A stretch of DNA of 41,388 nt, taken from IMG/VR virus record IMGVR_UViG_3300032954_000506, positions 1 to 41,388 of that record. The stretch is one strand, 5' to 3'. A program made the position numbers and the translations under genes. Every line of letters starts with the position of its first letter. Within the stretch, counting starts at the first letter, position 1. This stretch comes from a virus. This document shows, piece after piece, positions 29,538 to 39,300 of this stretch. The notes under the pieces are model-generated. The model was given only the letters and a program-made list of their open reading frames with translations. It searched no databases and was not told where the DNA came from.

Positions 29538-29720
29538 ATGAGCAAGAACGACAAGGCCGCTGCATCCGATCCCAAGCTCTTCGAGGTGACGCTCGCGAAG
29601 CCGCACACCCACGAGGACCGCCCGCGCGAGGCCGGCGAGAAGATCGTGGTCAACGAGCACGACCTTGCCTGGCTCACCGACCAGAAGGTCATCGATCCGG
29701 CCGCGACCGTCGCGCTGTAA
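29538..29720 (+). CDS. Small DUF7210-like protein
   Basis: 60 residues from ATG 29538 with GGAG upstream. Pattern KLFEVTLAKPHTHEDRPREA, GEKIVVNEHDLAWLTDQKVI matches small proteins (xKPHTHxGxxYxPGDxIxV) found between the terminator and tail-tube genes. Role unknown. Confidence 0.65.
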   Translation: MSKNDKAAASDPKLFEVTLAKPHTHEDRPREAGEKIVVNEHDLAWLTDQKVIDPAATVAL

Positions 29721-29757
29721 GTCGCACCCACCTCTTCCTTTCACGGAGTAATCCGCC

Positions 29758-30513
29758 ATGTACCAGTCGCTCCAGGGCATCGTGCGCTTCGGCCTGCGCC
29801 TTCCATCCGGCAAGCCCGGCGCCATGTGGGATGTGGGCAACGTGCCCGACGCCACCCTCCAGATGCAGACCCAGTCCACCACCAAGAACGAGAGCCGCAC
29901 CGGCCAGCGCCTGCCCGCGCTGATCCTGTTCACGGGCAAGTCCGGCGCGTTCAACCTCACGCTCGATGAGTGGAACACGAAGAACCTGGAACAGGCGTTC
30001 TACGGCGTGTCCTCTCCCACGGTGGCCGGCACCGTCACCGGCGAGGCGTTCCCCGCGGGCCTCCTCGCCGGCGACCAGGTGCGCCTGGCCAAGCCCTACG
30101 CCTCCGCGCTCGTGCTCACTGACAGCGCGGGCTCGCCCGTGACCGTCACCAGCACCAAGTACAAGCTCACCGGCCATAATGACCGCGTGGTGGAGATGCT
30201 GGACGTCGCCACCTACACGCAGCCGTTCAAGGCGGCCTACTCCTACGATGACTTCGAGTCCGTGGAAGCGTTCGCGGCGCTGCCGCGCGAGCTCTACGTG
30301 CAGTTCGACGGCATCGACACGGTCACCAATGTGCCGGTGACCGTGGACCTGTACCGCGTGCAGTTCAGCCCGGTGCAGAACCTCGGCCTGATCCACCAGA
30401 CGGATACCGGCCCGCTGCCGCTGCAGGGCTCGATCCTCTACGACGAGCTGAACGACGACGGCACTTCGGCCAACGCGGGGTTCTTCAAGTTCCTGCGCAA
30501 GACGGCGGCCTGA
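29758..30513 (+). CDS. Major tail tube protein
   Basis: 251 residues from ATG 29758 (GGAGTAA upstream). A beta-rich sequence: QTQSTTKNESRTGQRLPALI, FTGKSGAFNLTLDEWNTKNL, then PRELYVQFDGIDTVTNVPVT with conserved end QGSILYDELNDDG. It fits tail-tube proteins of B3/D3112-like siphophages. There is no sheath gene nearby, so the tail should be non-contractile. TGATG-type overlap with the chaperone. Confidence 0.8.
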   Translation: MYQSLQGIVRFGLRLPSGKPGAMWDVGNVPDATLQMQTQSTTKNESRTGQRLPALILFTGKSGAFNLTLDEWNTKNLEQAFYGVSSPTVAGTVTGEAFPAGLLAGDQVRLAKPYASALVLTDSAGSPVTVTSTKYKLTGHNDRVVEMLDVATYTQPFKAAYSYDDFESVEAFAALPRELYVQFDGIDTVTNVPVTVDLYRVQFSPVQNLGLIHQTDTGPLPLQGSILYDELNDDGTSANAGFFKFLRKTAA

Positions 30514-31055
30514 TGGCCACGAAGGTGGATCGCCGGCGCGCCGCGCGGCCCGCTGCCGCCGGCCCGACCGAGGCGGCCACGCGGGAGCTGGAGATCCTGC
30601 ACCCGGAGCGCCGGCTCACCATCGGAGTGGGTGCGGCGGCGCGCACGGTCACCGTGCGGGAGTACGGGTTCGTCGAGGGCAATGCGCTGCGGCCGCAATA
30701 CAAGATCTTCCTGGACGCGCTGTACGCGCTGATCTCTGGGTCTGGCGCGAGCCCGACCTTCGAGATGGTGGAGGACCTGCTGGCGGCGCATCAGCCCGAG
30801 GTCCTGGCGCTCATCGCCACGGCCGCGGATCTGGAGATGGCGGATCTTGCGGCCCTGTCCGATGAGGACGGCTACCGCCTGATGCAGACCTGGTGGGTGG
30901 TGAACGCGGGTTTTTTTATCCGGCGGTTGATCAGCCTGGCCGCGCGCCAGGCCGCGCAGCGGCGCGCGGCGCCCGAACCGCAGGCTGGGGGCGCATCTAC
31001 CACACCCTCATCGCCGCCGGCTACGGACGCTGCCCCGCTGACATCGGCCGCCTGA
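30513..31055 (+). CDS. Tail assembly chaperone, zero-frame product (DUF6631-like)
   Basis: 180 residues from ATG 30513. Features: LEILHPERRLTIGVGAAART, EYGFVEGNALRPQYKIFLDA and AADLEMADLAALSDEDGYRL, followed by WWVVNAGFFIRRLISL. The run of seven T at 30911-30917 lies in the GGT-TTT-TTT context near residue 134. Ribosomes that do not shift end at 31055. The last part (AAPEPQAGGASTTPSSPPAT) is low in structure and probably matters less than the shifted tail. Confidence 0.75.
   Translation: MATKVDRRRAARPAAAGPTEAATRELEILHPERRLTIGVGAAARTVTVREYGFVEGNALRPQYKIFLDALYALISGSGASPTFEMVEDLLAAHQPEVLALIATAADLEMADLAALSDEDGYRLMQTWWVVNAGFFIRRLISLAARQAAQRRAAPEPQAGGASTTPSSPPATDAAPLTSAA
30911..30917 (+). other. 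Slippery site for -1 programmed frameshift (T TTT TTT)
   Basis: The heptamer T-TTT-TTT matches the X-XXY-YYZ rule in the zero frame of the chaperone gene. A -1 shift here joins residue 135 to the overlapping frame that ends at 31204. Tail chaperones of long-tailed phages (the G/GT pair in lambda) commonly use such a shift. The sequence just downstream is GC-rich and could form the stimulatory structure. Confidence 0.75.
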
Positions 31056-31204
31056 CGGCGCGCCAGATCGATCTGTTCTATCGCGAGGCCGCACGCGCAC
31101 AGCTGCGCGAGCGCGCGGAACGGGTGATCGATACGAACCTGGCGATGAGTGGCGAGGCCGCAAACCAGCATCTGCGGCGACTGGAAGAGGGTGAAAAGCA
31201 GTGA
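30917..31204 (+). CDS. Frameshift extension of the tail chaperone (T part of a G-T pair)
   Basis: A 95-residue extension read in the -1 frame after the slippery site, giving a fusion of about 230 residues. The protein-like part IYHTLIAAGYGRCPADIGRL, then TARQIDLFYREAARAQLRER and RLEEGEKQ resembles the T-domain that binds tape measure protein. It lacks a convincing start codon and ribosome site of its own. The stop overlaps the tape measure GTG. Confidence 0.7.
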   Translation, partial: YPAVDQPGRAPGRAAARGARTAGWGRIYHTLIAAGYGRCPADIGRLTARQIDLFYREAARAQLRERAERVIDTNLAMSGEAANQHLRRLEEGEKQ

Positions 31205-34200
31205 CGGCGCGCGGCACGGGTAGTCTGGATCTGGCGATGCGGGTGCTGCTGGACGTGCAGGACGTCCCGCGGCAGGTCCAGCAGCTCGGCGAGGACTTCA
31301 AGGGCCTGAAGGACAATGCCGCGGCCGCGGGCGAGAGTCTTGCCAAGGCCGCCCAGGGCGGTGATGCGCTGGCGCAGTCCTTCGCGTCCTTTACTTCCGC
31401 GCAGCGCGAGCTGGATGGCCTGCGCGACCGCGTGGATCGCGGCGTCGCCTCGCTGAAGGACCTGGCCGACGTCGAGCTGCAGATTGACCAGGCGATGCGC
31501 AAGGGCACGCTGGCCGAGGCCGAACAGGTGGAGATGCTTGCGCAGCTGGATGCCCAGGAGAAAAAGCTCCTGGCCACGCACCAGCGCGATGAGCAGGCCC
31601 TGCAGCAGCTGGTCCGTGCCTACGATCCGACCAGCGCGGCGCTGAAGAAGCTCGCGGCCGATGAGGCGCGCCTCACCGCGGCGCGCGATGCCGGGCGCAT
31701 CAGCCAGGACCAGTACACGCGGGCGATGGGCGCGCTGTCCTCTCAGCGGGCGGAGTGGGAGGAGGCGCGCACGACGCTGTTCAATCTCGGCCAGACCTCG
31801 GCCCTGACCGCGCGTTCGCTCGCGGCCGTCACCAGCAACCTTGCGCGCGGAGACATCAGCGGCGCGGGCAGTTCGCTGCTCACGATCTCCGGCCGCGAGA
31901 TCGTGAACCTCGGTCTGCTGGGCGGCGCGGCGGCCACCGCCGCGGCCGCAGTCGCCGTGCTGGTGGCGGGCGTCATCAAGGGCCAGCGCGAGTTCGAGGA
32001 GATCGACCGGCTGCTGGAGGCGACCGGCCATGCCGCGGGGCTGTCGGCCGAGGACTTCACGGCGGCCGGCCGCGCGATCGATGCGACCACCGGCACCGTG
32101 GGCAAGGGGCGCGACGCACTGCTGCAGCTCGTCCAGACCGGCGAGAAAGGCGGCCAGGCAATGGTCGATCTGGGCAAGGCGGCGGTGGCCATGTCCGAGC
32201 TCACCGGCCGCAGCGCTGCCGATGTGGCTCGCGATCTGACCGAGGTGCTGAAGAACCCGACCAAGGCCGCGGCCGATCTCAACGCGCAATACCATTTCCT
32301 CACGGCCGCGGAATACGAGCGCATCGCCGCGCTGCAAGCCGAGGGGCGCGAGCAGGAGGCGGCCGCCCTACTGGCTAACCGGCTCGCCGACGTGCAGGTG
32401 CAGCGGCTCGATGACGTGCGGGAGCGCGCGGGCTGGACTGCGAAGGCATGGAAGGACATCAAGGACGCGGTGAGCGGCGCATGGGAGGAGATCAAGAACC
32501 TCGATGGCCACGATGCCGGCAAGCAACTCGAGGTTGTCACCGCCGCCATCGCAAAGCTGCGGGACTCGCTGGCGCACCCGGAGCAGCCGCTGCTCGTGCA
32601 TAGCGACCTGTTTGGCTTCGTTCCGGCTTCGGCGGAAGACAAACAGCAAAGGCAGCAGCAGGCCCTGAACGACCTGCTCAAGCAGCAGGCGGTGCTACAG
32701 GCGAAGGTCGATGCGGACCATGCCGCCGCGACTACGGAGTCCGAGAAGGACGCCGAGGAGCAGGCGCGCATCGAGGCCGAGTCGTGGCTCAACGAAGACG
32801 CTGCCCATGATCGCGCGATCGCCAAGGCGCGGGCCCTGCGAGACCTGGAACTGGAGATCGCCAAGATCCGCAAGGGCGGCGGTGACTCGCTCAATACACC
32901 CGAGGGTCCTGTTTCGCTCGATGACTACGAGCGGCGCCGCAAGGCCGAGATCGACAAGAAGTACGCGGATCCGGTCCAGGCCAAAACCGACAATGCCTTT
33001 GACCAGAAGAAGGTCGAACTAACGCAGGCCCTCGCGAAGGCGCAGCAGGATCTGGCCAATGCACAGTCGGGCGAGGCTACCTCGACCGACCAGGCGACCA
33101 CCGCCCTTAATGCCTGGCTCGAGGCGAACAAGAACGCGAAGGGTCTGACCGATGCACGCATCGCGCAGTTGCGCGACCTTGCGGCCGCGACCGACAAAGC
33201 CAATGCCGAGAAGCAGGGCATCGCCGATGCAAAGCAGCTGCAGGACCTGCAAGCGCAGCTGCTGCGCGCCCAGGGCAATGATGAGGGCGCGCTACAGGCC
33301 GAGTTCGAGCATAAGTATGGTGACTTCCTGAAGCGCTTGCAGGGTGCTGCGAAGGTGACAGGTGAGCAGCTCGTGCAGCAGCTCTTCTCGGTTGAGGAGG
33401 CCAGCACCACGCTGAATAAGGTGCAACGCACCTACCAGCAGTTCACCGACCAGCTCACCAGTGCCGAGCAGCGCCTGCAGATCGAGCGCGACGCGGACCT
33501 GATCACGCCGCTGGAGTTCCAGCGCAAGATGCTCGCGCTGCGCCAGCAGGAGATCGACCAGCTGCAGGTGTTGGTCCCGCAGCTCGAAGCCGCGGCGCGC
33601 GCCCTGGGCGACAGCCCCGAGGGCCAGAAGGCTCTCGCCAATGTCGATGAGCTGAAGAACCACCTGCTTTCCCTGCAGCACCAAGCGAGCGAGCTGCAGA
33701 TCGCGCTGCGCGATGCGTTCGAGGGCGGCGCCGCGCAGGGCCTCGATGCGCTCCTGACCGGCACCGAATCCCTGCGCGGCGCGGTGGTGGGGTTCCTGAA
33801 GGACATGGCGCAAGCGATGGCGCACTACGTCGACCAGCTCATCGCCGCGATCGCCTACCAGAAGCTGCTCGCGGCCTCGAAAATCATCGAGTCCGCGCTC
33901 GGCCTGGGCGGCGGCGGGCCTGGTGCCGCCACCGATGGCGGCGGTCTGGTCGGCGCTGGCGGAGTGTTCGCGGCAGGTGGCTGGACCGGCCCGGGTGGCC
34001 GAGACGAGCCCGCCGGAACCGTGCACCGCGATGAATACGTGCAGCCCAAGTACCGCATGCAGGAGCCTGGCGCCCTCGCGTTCATGGAAGCCTTCCGGGC
34101 CCACGGCATGGCGGCGATCGACGACTGGCGCGGCTACGCCGGCGGCGGCCTGGTAGGCGGCCCGGAGATTCGCTCCGCCGCGGACCTGCTGCCCGGCGGC

Positions 34201-34368
34201 GGCGTGACGGTGCCCGCGGCGCAGATCGCCAACAACCTGCGGATCCTGAACCTGCTCGACGTGGATGATCTGACGCGCCGCGTGGCCGCGACCTCGCACT
34301 TCGAGAAATCCGTGGTCAATGTCGTGAAGGCCAACAGCCGCGCGGTGCGCGAGAGCCTGGCCGCGTGA
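31201..34368 (+). CDS. Tail tape measure protein
   Basis: 1055 residues from GTG 31201. Coiled-coil start (VPRQVQQLGEDFKGLKDNAA), a hydrophobic segment near residues 235-260 (GGAAATAAAAVAVLVAGVIK), long Ala/Gln/Glu helical regions, and a lambda-type C-terminal region (FEGGAAQGLDALLTGTESLR, MAHYVDQLIAAIAYQKLLAA). The length implies a tail of roughly 150-160 nm by the usual ~0.15 nm per residue rule. It sets tail length and may enter the host envelope during injection. Confidence 0.88.
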   Translation: MTARGTGSLDLAMRVLLDVQDVPRQVQQLGEDFKGLKDNAAAAGESLAKAAQGGDALAQSFASFTSAQRELDGLRDRVDRGVASLKDLADVELQIDQAMRKGTLAEAEQVEMLAQLDAQEKKLLATHQRDEQALQQLVRAYDPTSAALKKLAADEARLTAARDAGRISQDQYTRAMGALSSQRAEWEEARTTLFNLGQTSALTARSLAAVTSNLARGDISGAGSSLLTISGREIVNLGLLGGAAATAAAAVAVLVAGVIKGQREFEEIDRLLEATGHAAGLSAEDFTAAGRAIDATTGTVGKGRDALLQLVQTGEKGGQAMVDLGKAAVAMSELTGRSAADVARDLTEVLKNPTKAAADLNAQYHFLTAAEYERIAALQAEGREQEAAALLANRLADVQVQRLDDVRERAGWTAKAWKDIKDAVSGAWEEIKNLDGHDAGKQLEVVTAAIAKLRDSLAHPEQPLLVHSDLFGFVPASAEDKQQRQQQALNDLLKQQAVLQAKVDADHAAATTESEKDAEEQARIEAESWLNEDAAHDRAIAKARALRDLELEIAKIRKGGGDSLNTPEGPVSLDDYERRRKAEIDKKYADPVQAKTDNAFDQKKVELTQALAKAQQDLANAQSGEATSTDQATTALNAWLEANKNAKGLTDARIAQLRDLAAATDKANAEKQGIADAKQLQDLQAQLLRAQGNDEGALQAEFEHKYGDFLKRLQGAAKVTGEQLVQQLFSVEEASTTLNKVQRTYQQFTDQLTSAEQRLQIERDADLITPLEFQRKMLALRQQEIDQLQVLVPQLEAAARALGDSPEGQKALANVDELKNHLLSLQHQASELQIALRDAFEGGAAQGLDALLTGTESLRGAVVGFLKDMAQAMAHYVDQLIAAIAYQKLLAASKIIESALGLGGGGPGAATDGGGLVGAGGVFAAGGWTGPGGRDEPAGTVHRDEYVQPKYRMQEPGALAFMEAFRAHGMAAIDDWRGYAGGGLVGGPEIRSAADLLPGGGVTVPAAQIANNLRILNLLDVDDLTRRVAATSHFEKSVVNVVKANSRAVRESLAA

Positions 34369-35570
34369 GCCTCATCACCGGCGATGATGTGGTGTGGCTG
34401 CTGCCGCCGGACTGGTCGCAGCCGGTCATCGAGACACTCACCTGGCTCACCGACGTGGGCATGTCGCGCACGGGCGTTCGGCAGAAGCGCCAGCTGCGGC
34501 TGGCGCCGCGCCGCGGGTTCTCGTTCCGGGTGGTGGATGATGCGGTCGCGCGGCGCCTGATGTCGCTGATGCGCGCCGGTGCCGGCGCCGGACCCTGGCA
34601 GCTGCCCATCTGGCACGACGCGCAGCGCCTGGCCGCGGGCCTTGACGCCGGCGCGGAGAGCATTCCGTGCGCGACGGCGGGCTATGACTTCGCGGCCGGC
34701 GCCAAGGCGCTGCTGTGGACTTCGCCGGCCGATTGTGAGGTCGTCGACATCGCCGCGGTGGCCGATGAGGGGCTCACGCTCGATGGCGCCACTGCCGCGA
34801 GCTGGCCCGCCGGCAGCCGCCTGTATCCACTGCGCCGCGCGCTGCTGCTGACCCCACCGCAGGAATCGTTCCTTTCGGCCGCGGCCTCGGCTACGGCGGT
34901 GGAGTTCCAGCTCGATGAGCCCTGCGACTGGCCGGCGCTCCTGCCGGATGTGGAATACGGCGATGCGCCGCTCCTCGAGGACCGGCCGAGCGAGCCGCAG
35001 GACTGGAGCGCGAGCTGGGGGCGCCAGCTGCAGCAGACTGACCCGCAGACCGGCCGCATCACCGTGCTCGACCAGCCCGGCAGACCGTTTCGCGCACAGC
35101 AAACGTTCTGGCAGATCGCCGGGCGGCAGGACAACGCGGCGTTTCGCTCGCTCCTCTACGGCCTCGCCGGCCGCTGGAGCGGTCCGCAGGGCGGGCTGTG
35201 GCTGCCCAGCTGGTCGCAGGATCTGCGCCTCGCGGCGCCGGCGGCCGAGGATGCGACGCAGATCCGAATCGAGTGGTGTGGTTACACGCGCTATGGACTG
35301 CAGCGCCCCGGGGTGCGCGATATCCGCATCGAGGTGGCCGGCGGGGATACGCCCTACGCCCGCATCATCGACAGCGTCGAGGATGGGTCGACAGAGCTGC
35401 TCACCCTCGACGGGCCGCTCGGCAGTGCGATCACGCCGGGCAATGTCCGCCAGATCAGCTTCGTGGCCTTCATGCAGCTCGCGAGCGATGCCATCGAGCT
35501 GCAGCACGTCACCGATGCGGACGGACTGACGACCTGCGAGCTCGATTGGGAAGCCACCGATGAGCAGTGA
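34365..35570 (+). CDS. Distal tail protein
   Basis: 401 residues from GTG 34365, overlapping the tape measure stop. Sequence VVWLLPPDWSQPVIETLTWL, TDVGMSRTGVRQKRQLRLAP, RRGFSFRVVDDAVARRLMSL, with a later RPFRAQQTFWQIAGRQDNAA. It matches the protein that follows tape measure in B3-type transposable phages and forms part of the tail tip. Domain name not certain. Confidence 0.65.
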   Translation: MSLITGDDVVWLLPPDWSQPVIETLTWLTDVGMSRTGVRQKRQLRLAPRRGFSFRVVDDAVARRLMSLMRAGAGAGPWQLPIWHDAQRLAAGLDAGAESIPCATAGYDFAAGAKALLWTSPADCEVVDIAAVADEGLTLDGATAASWPAGSRLYPLRRALLLTPPQESFLSAAASATAVEFQLDEPCDWPALLPDVEYGDAPLLEDRPSEPQDWSASWGRQLQQTDPQTGRITVLDQPGRPFRAQQTFWQIAGRQDNAAFRSLLYGLAGRWSGPQGGLWLPSWSQDLRLAAPAAEDATQIRIEWCGYTRYGLQRPGVRDIRIEVAGGDTPYARIIDSVEDGSTELLTLDGPLGSAITPGNVRQISFVAFMQLASDAIELQHVTDADGLTTCELDWEATDEQ

Positions 35571-36375
35571 GGCGCGGGAGGCCGCGCTCACTGGCGCGGT
35601 GCCGGTCAAGCTCTTCAAATTCACGCGCGCCGCCACCAGCTGGTGCTACACCGACGCCGACCGCCAGATTGAGTTCGCGGGCGACTCCTACCTGCCGACC
35701 GCCATCTCGCACACCGGCATCAAGGACAACAGCGAGCCCAACCAGGCGGGCATCAGCGTCAACTTCCCGAAGGACCTGCCGATCGCCGACAACTGGCGCC
35801 AGTACGCGCCGTCCGATCCGGTCAGCGTGTCGATCTTTACGCTTGAACTCGGCGAGGGCGACGTGCTGCTCGACTATGCCGGCCGCGTCGTGCAGCCGCA
35901 GTTCGATAATACGACCCTCACCCTGCAGACCGAGCCCAGTGCCACGCGCGCCCGGCGCGGCGGTGGCCAGCGGCGCTTCCAGCGCGCCTGCGACCTGGTG
36001 CTGTATTCCCAAGGCCCGGGCATGTGCGGCGTGGATCAGGCCGCACACACCACCACCGCGACGCTCACCGCCGTGGATGAGTCAACGCTCACCGCGGTGG
36101 AGTTCGGCGGCGTCGCCGCGGGCCGGCTCGCCGGCGGCCGCATCCAGTGGACGCGGGGAGACGGCTTCACGGACCGCCGCTCGATCAATGCGCATGACGG
36201 CGAGGTCGTCACCCTCGATTACCCGGCCGCGGACCTGGCGATCGGCAGCGAGGTGACGGCCGTGACCGGCTGCGGGCAGGACTGGGACAGCTGCGACTAT
36301 TACGGCAACACGCCGCGGTATGGCGGTGAGCTGTATATCCCGGACCGGGACTACTACGACGGGAATCCCATCTGA
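35560..36375 (+). CDS. Phage BR0599-family tail-tip protein (DUF2163-like)
   Basis: 271 residues from ATG 35560 (11-nt overlap with the previous gene). N-terminal part LFKFTRAATSWCYTDADRQI and IEFAGDSYLPTAISHTGIKD; C-terminal part with the family pattern CGQDWDSCDYYGNTPRYGGE, LYIPDRDYYDGNPI. Cysteine pairs near the C terminus may bind a metal. It links the distal tail protein with the tip. TGATG-type overlap with the next gene. Confidence 0.78.
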   Translation: MSSEAREAALTGAVPVKLFKFTRAATSWCYTDADRQIEFAGDSYLPTAISHTGIKDNSEPNQAGISVNFPKDLPIADNWRQYAPSDPVSVSIFTLELGEGDVLLDYAGRVVQPQFDNTTLTLQTEPSATRARRGGGQRRFQRACDLVLYSQGPGMCGVDQAAHTTTATLTAVDESTLTAVEFGGVAAGRLAGGRIQWTRGDGFTDRRSINAHDGEVVTLDYPAADLAIGSEVTAVTGCGQDWDSCDYYGNTPRYGGELYIPDRDYYDGNPI

Positions 36376-39300
36376 TGCTGCTGGCCCCTTCCTGGCGCGA
36401 ATGGCTTGTGGCGCTGCTGCTGGTGTGGCTGGTGCACGTGCTGGAGATGCTACGGCCGCGCCGCGAGCAGCCGGGCCTGCGCGATGCGCAGCGCGGCTAC
36501 CTTTTCATCACGATTCTGGTGCAGATCGTGGTCTCGGTCGCCGTCGCCGAAGCCGCCTTCCTGCTCACCAAGCTCAAGGGCACCAAGCCCTCCAGGCCCT
36601 CAGCGCCCACCAACAACGAGGGCCGCTGCCTGCGCCGCATCTACGGCACGGTTTGGATCGATGATCCGGTGCAGCTGGCGATGGTGCTGCTCTCGCCCGA
36701 GCCCATCAAGAAGAAAGTCAAAGGGCCGCTCGGCATCGGCAGCAAGCACGTCACCACCAACTACTGGTACCACTGGGTCATGCACTTCGGTTGGTGCGGG
36801 ACGATCGACGCGCTCCTGGAGCTGCGCGGCGGCAGTGCCACGGCCTGGAGCGGAGAGGTTGCGGACAACACGCTCCTCACAGTGAGCGCGCCGGACCTGT
36901 GGGGCGGGGAGGATTCCGGGGGTGGCATCGACGGGCAGCTCGACGTGCGCTTCGGCCGCGAGGGGCAGCTGCCGAGTGATTACCTCGTCACGGCCGTCGG
37001 CGTGCAGCAATGCGCTCACCTGGGCAAGTGCACCACCATCTTTCAGGGTGGGCGTTACGGGGCGGGCTCGGCCAATCCCGAACCGCTGTCGGCACTGGTG
37101 AGGCGCCTCACGCAGGACTGGCTCGACGACACCGTCTGGTATGCCGAGAAGGTGGAGATTCCCGGGAGCGGGAGCATGAATCCGGCGCACGTGCTTTACG
37201 ACTCGCTCACCCACCCGGAGATGATGGGCGAGCCGGTGGCCCTCGTGAACGATGCGAGCTTCCGCGCGGCCGCCGACCGCCTGTACGACGAGGGCCTCGC
37301 CATCGACGTGGACTATGACGAGGACGAGGAGACCATCGAGCAGTTCCAGCAACGCATCTGCGACATCATCGGCGGGGCCCTCTCACAGAGCCGTATCGAT
37401 GGCCAGTGGTATCTGGATCTGGTGCGCGGCGCCGGCGAGGAGGAGCTGCCGGAGATCCTCGAGGATGACATCATCGAGGCGACGATATCCCAAGCGCAGC
37501 CGCTGGAGGCCGTGAACATCGTCAGGGTCGAATGGTTCGACCGCACCGCCAAGCTGAAGCGTCTGACGGCACCGATCGCCTCGCTTGGCGCCATTGCCTC
37601 GGCTGGTCGCCAGAACACCCAAACCCAGAGCTATCCGGAGATCGCCACCGAGGCGCTCGCCCTGCGCCTGGGTCAGCGCGACCTCAACAGTTTCTGCGCC
37701 CCGCTGCACAAGCTGGAGCTGACGGTGCAGCGGCGCTTCCGCGGCCTGCGGCTCGGGCGCCTGGTGCGCGTGTCCGCACCCTCCGATGGCATTGTCAGCA
37801 TGATCTGCGTGGTTGGCGCCGTCGACTATGGCGACCGACTGAACGGCAACATGGCGCTCACTTTGGTGGAGAACGTGTTCGACTTGCCGTCTTCCACCTG
37901 GGTGAATCCTTCGCCCGGCCTCGGGGCCTCCCCGACAGACCCGCCGGCGGCGCCTGCGCACCAAGCCGCGTTCGAAATTCCCTACTCGGAGCTCGCCAGC
38001 GCCATGTCGCCCGGGGATTTGGCGGTGCTGCCGCCACTTGCCGGCTTCGTGATGACCACGGCGACGCAGCCAGGCGTTGCCCTGAACTACGACCTCTATA
38101 CCGCCCTCGATGGAGAGGACTACCAGGACGAGGCCACAGGCGACTGGACGCCGAGTGCTCTGATCACCGAGGGGGCCGACCAGCGAGCGACAGCCTTTCA
38201 TTTCACCGGCGGCGCTCTGTTGGACCGAGTGAAGGTCGGTTCCTGGGCGCTGTGGGGAGATGAGGTGGTGCGGGTGGACGCTTTGAGCATCGGCTTCGCC
38301 ACCATCACGCTCGGCCGCGGTTGCTTCGACACTCCGCCCATCAAGCACGACGCCGGCGAACGCATTTGGTTCTGTGGCGACTGGGCCGCAGAGGATCCTC
38401 GGCAGTTCGCGGGCGGTGACGAGGTGCATGCAAAGCTCGTCACCCGTACCACCCGTGCGCTGCTCGCGCTCGATGACGCGGTCGAAAGCTCCGTCACCTT
38501 GAACCAGCGGGCATACCGGCCTTATGCGCCACAGAGCCTGAAGATCGGCGGAGACCCTTACCCGGCCGCCGTCACCGGCGACACCACACTCACTTGCGCG
38601 CATCGCGACCGGCTCGGCCAAGGCACGGCCGTGATCGATACCACCGCCGGCGACGTCGGCCCGGAGGCTGGGGTCACCTACAGCTACGAGATCCACGACG
38701 ACGACTCGGATGACCTGCTCGACTCCGGATCCGGCCTGGAGGCCGTGTCGATCGATATGCCCGCCCCGGGCAGCGCGGTCAACAAGCGGGCGGAGATCTG
38801 GGCGGTGCGCGACGGGGTGGACAGCTGGAAGCGCCACATCTTCACGTTCCAGCACAACCCGGTCCCGGCGCTGCCCTACGGCAACGCATTCCTGCTGAAA
38901 TTCACATCAGGGGCGCTGGCGGACAAGGTGAGCGGGAGCACGCTGACCAATAGCGCGCCCACCTATATCCCTGGCTCCTCGGCCACGGGCATTGACGGGC
39001 CAGGCCTCGATTTCGCACCGACCAGCACCACTCACGCTGGTTACATCGCGGCGCTGCCGGTCAACCTGCTCAACCAGGGCGAGTTCATCTTCGAGTTCTA
39101 CCTGAACATCACCGCGATTACGGCCTACGAGTACCTGCAGGTGTGCCTGAAGGAGATCTCCGGCACGGGCTCAATTCCGACCGATCCCGGGGTTGCGCTC
39201 GGCATCGAGATCAACAACAGCGATGCCACGCACGGGACGCTCACTCTCGTTACGGCGCCGACTCACAGCAGCGGCACGGGCAGGACGACCTCCTCGGTCA

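Noticed and set aside
31078-32894. Long minus-strand frames inside the tape measure gene
   Set aside because: They are Ser/Arg-rich antisense frames without ribosome sites, and the plus strand gives a typical tape measure protein.
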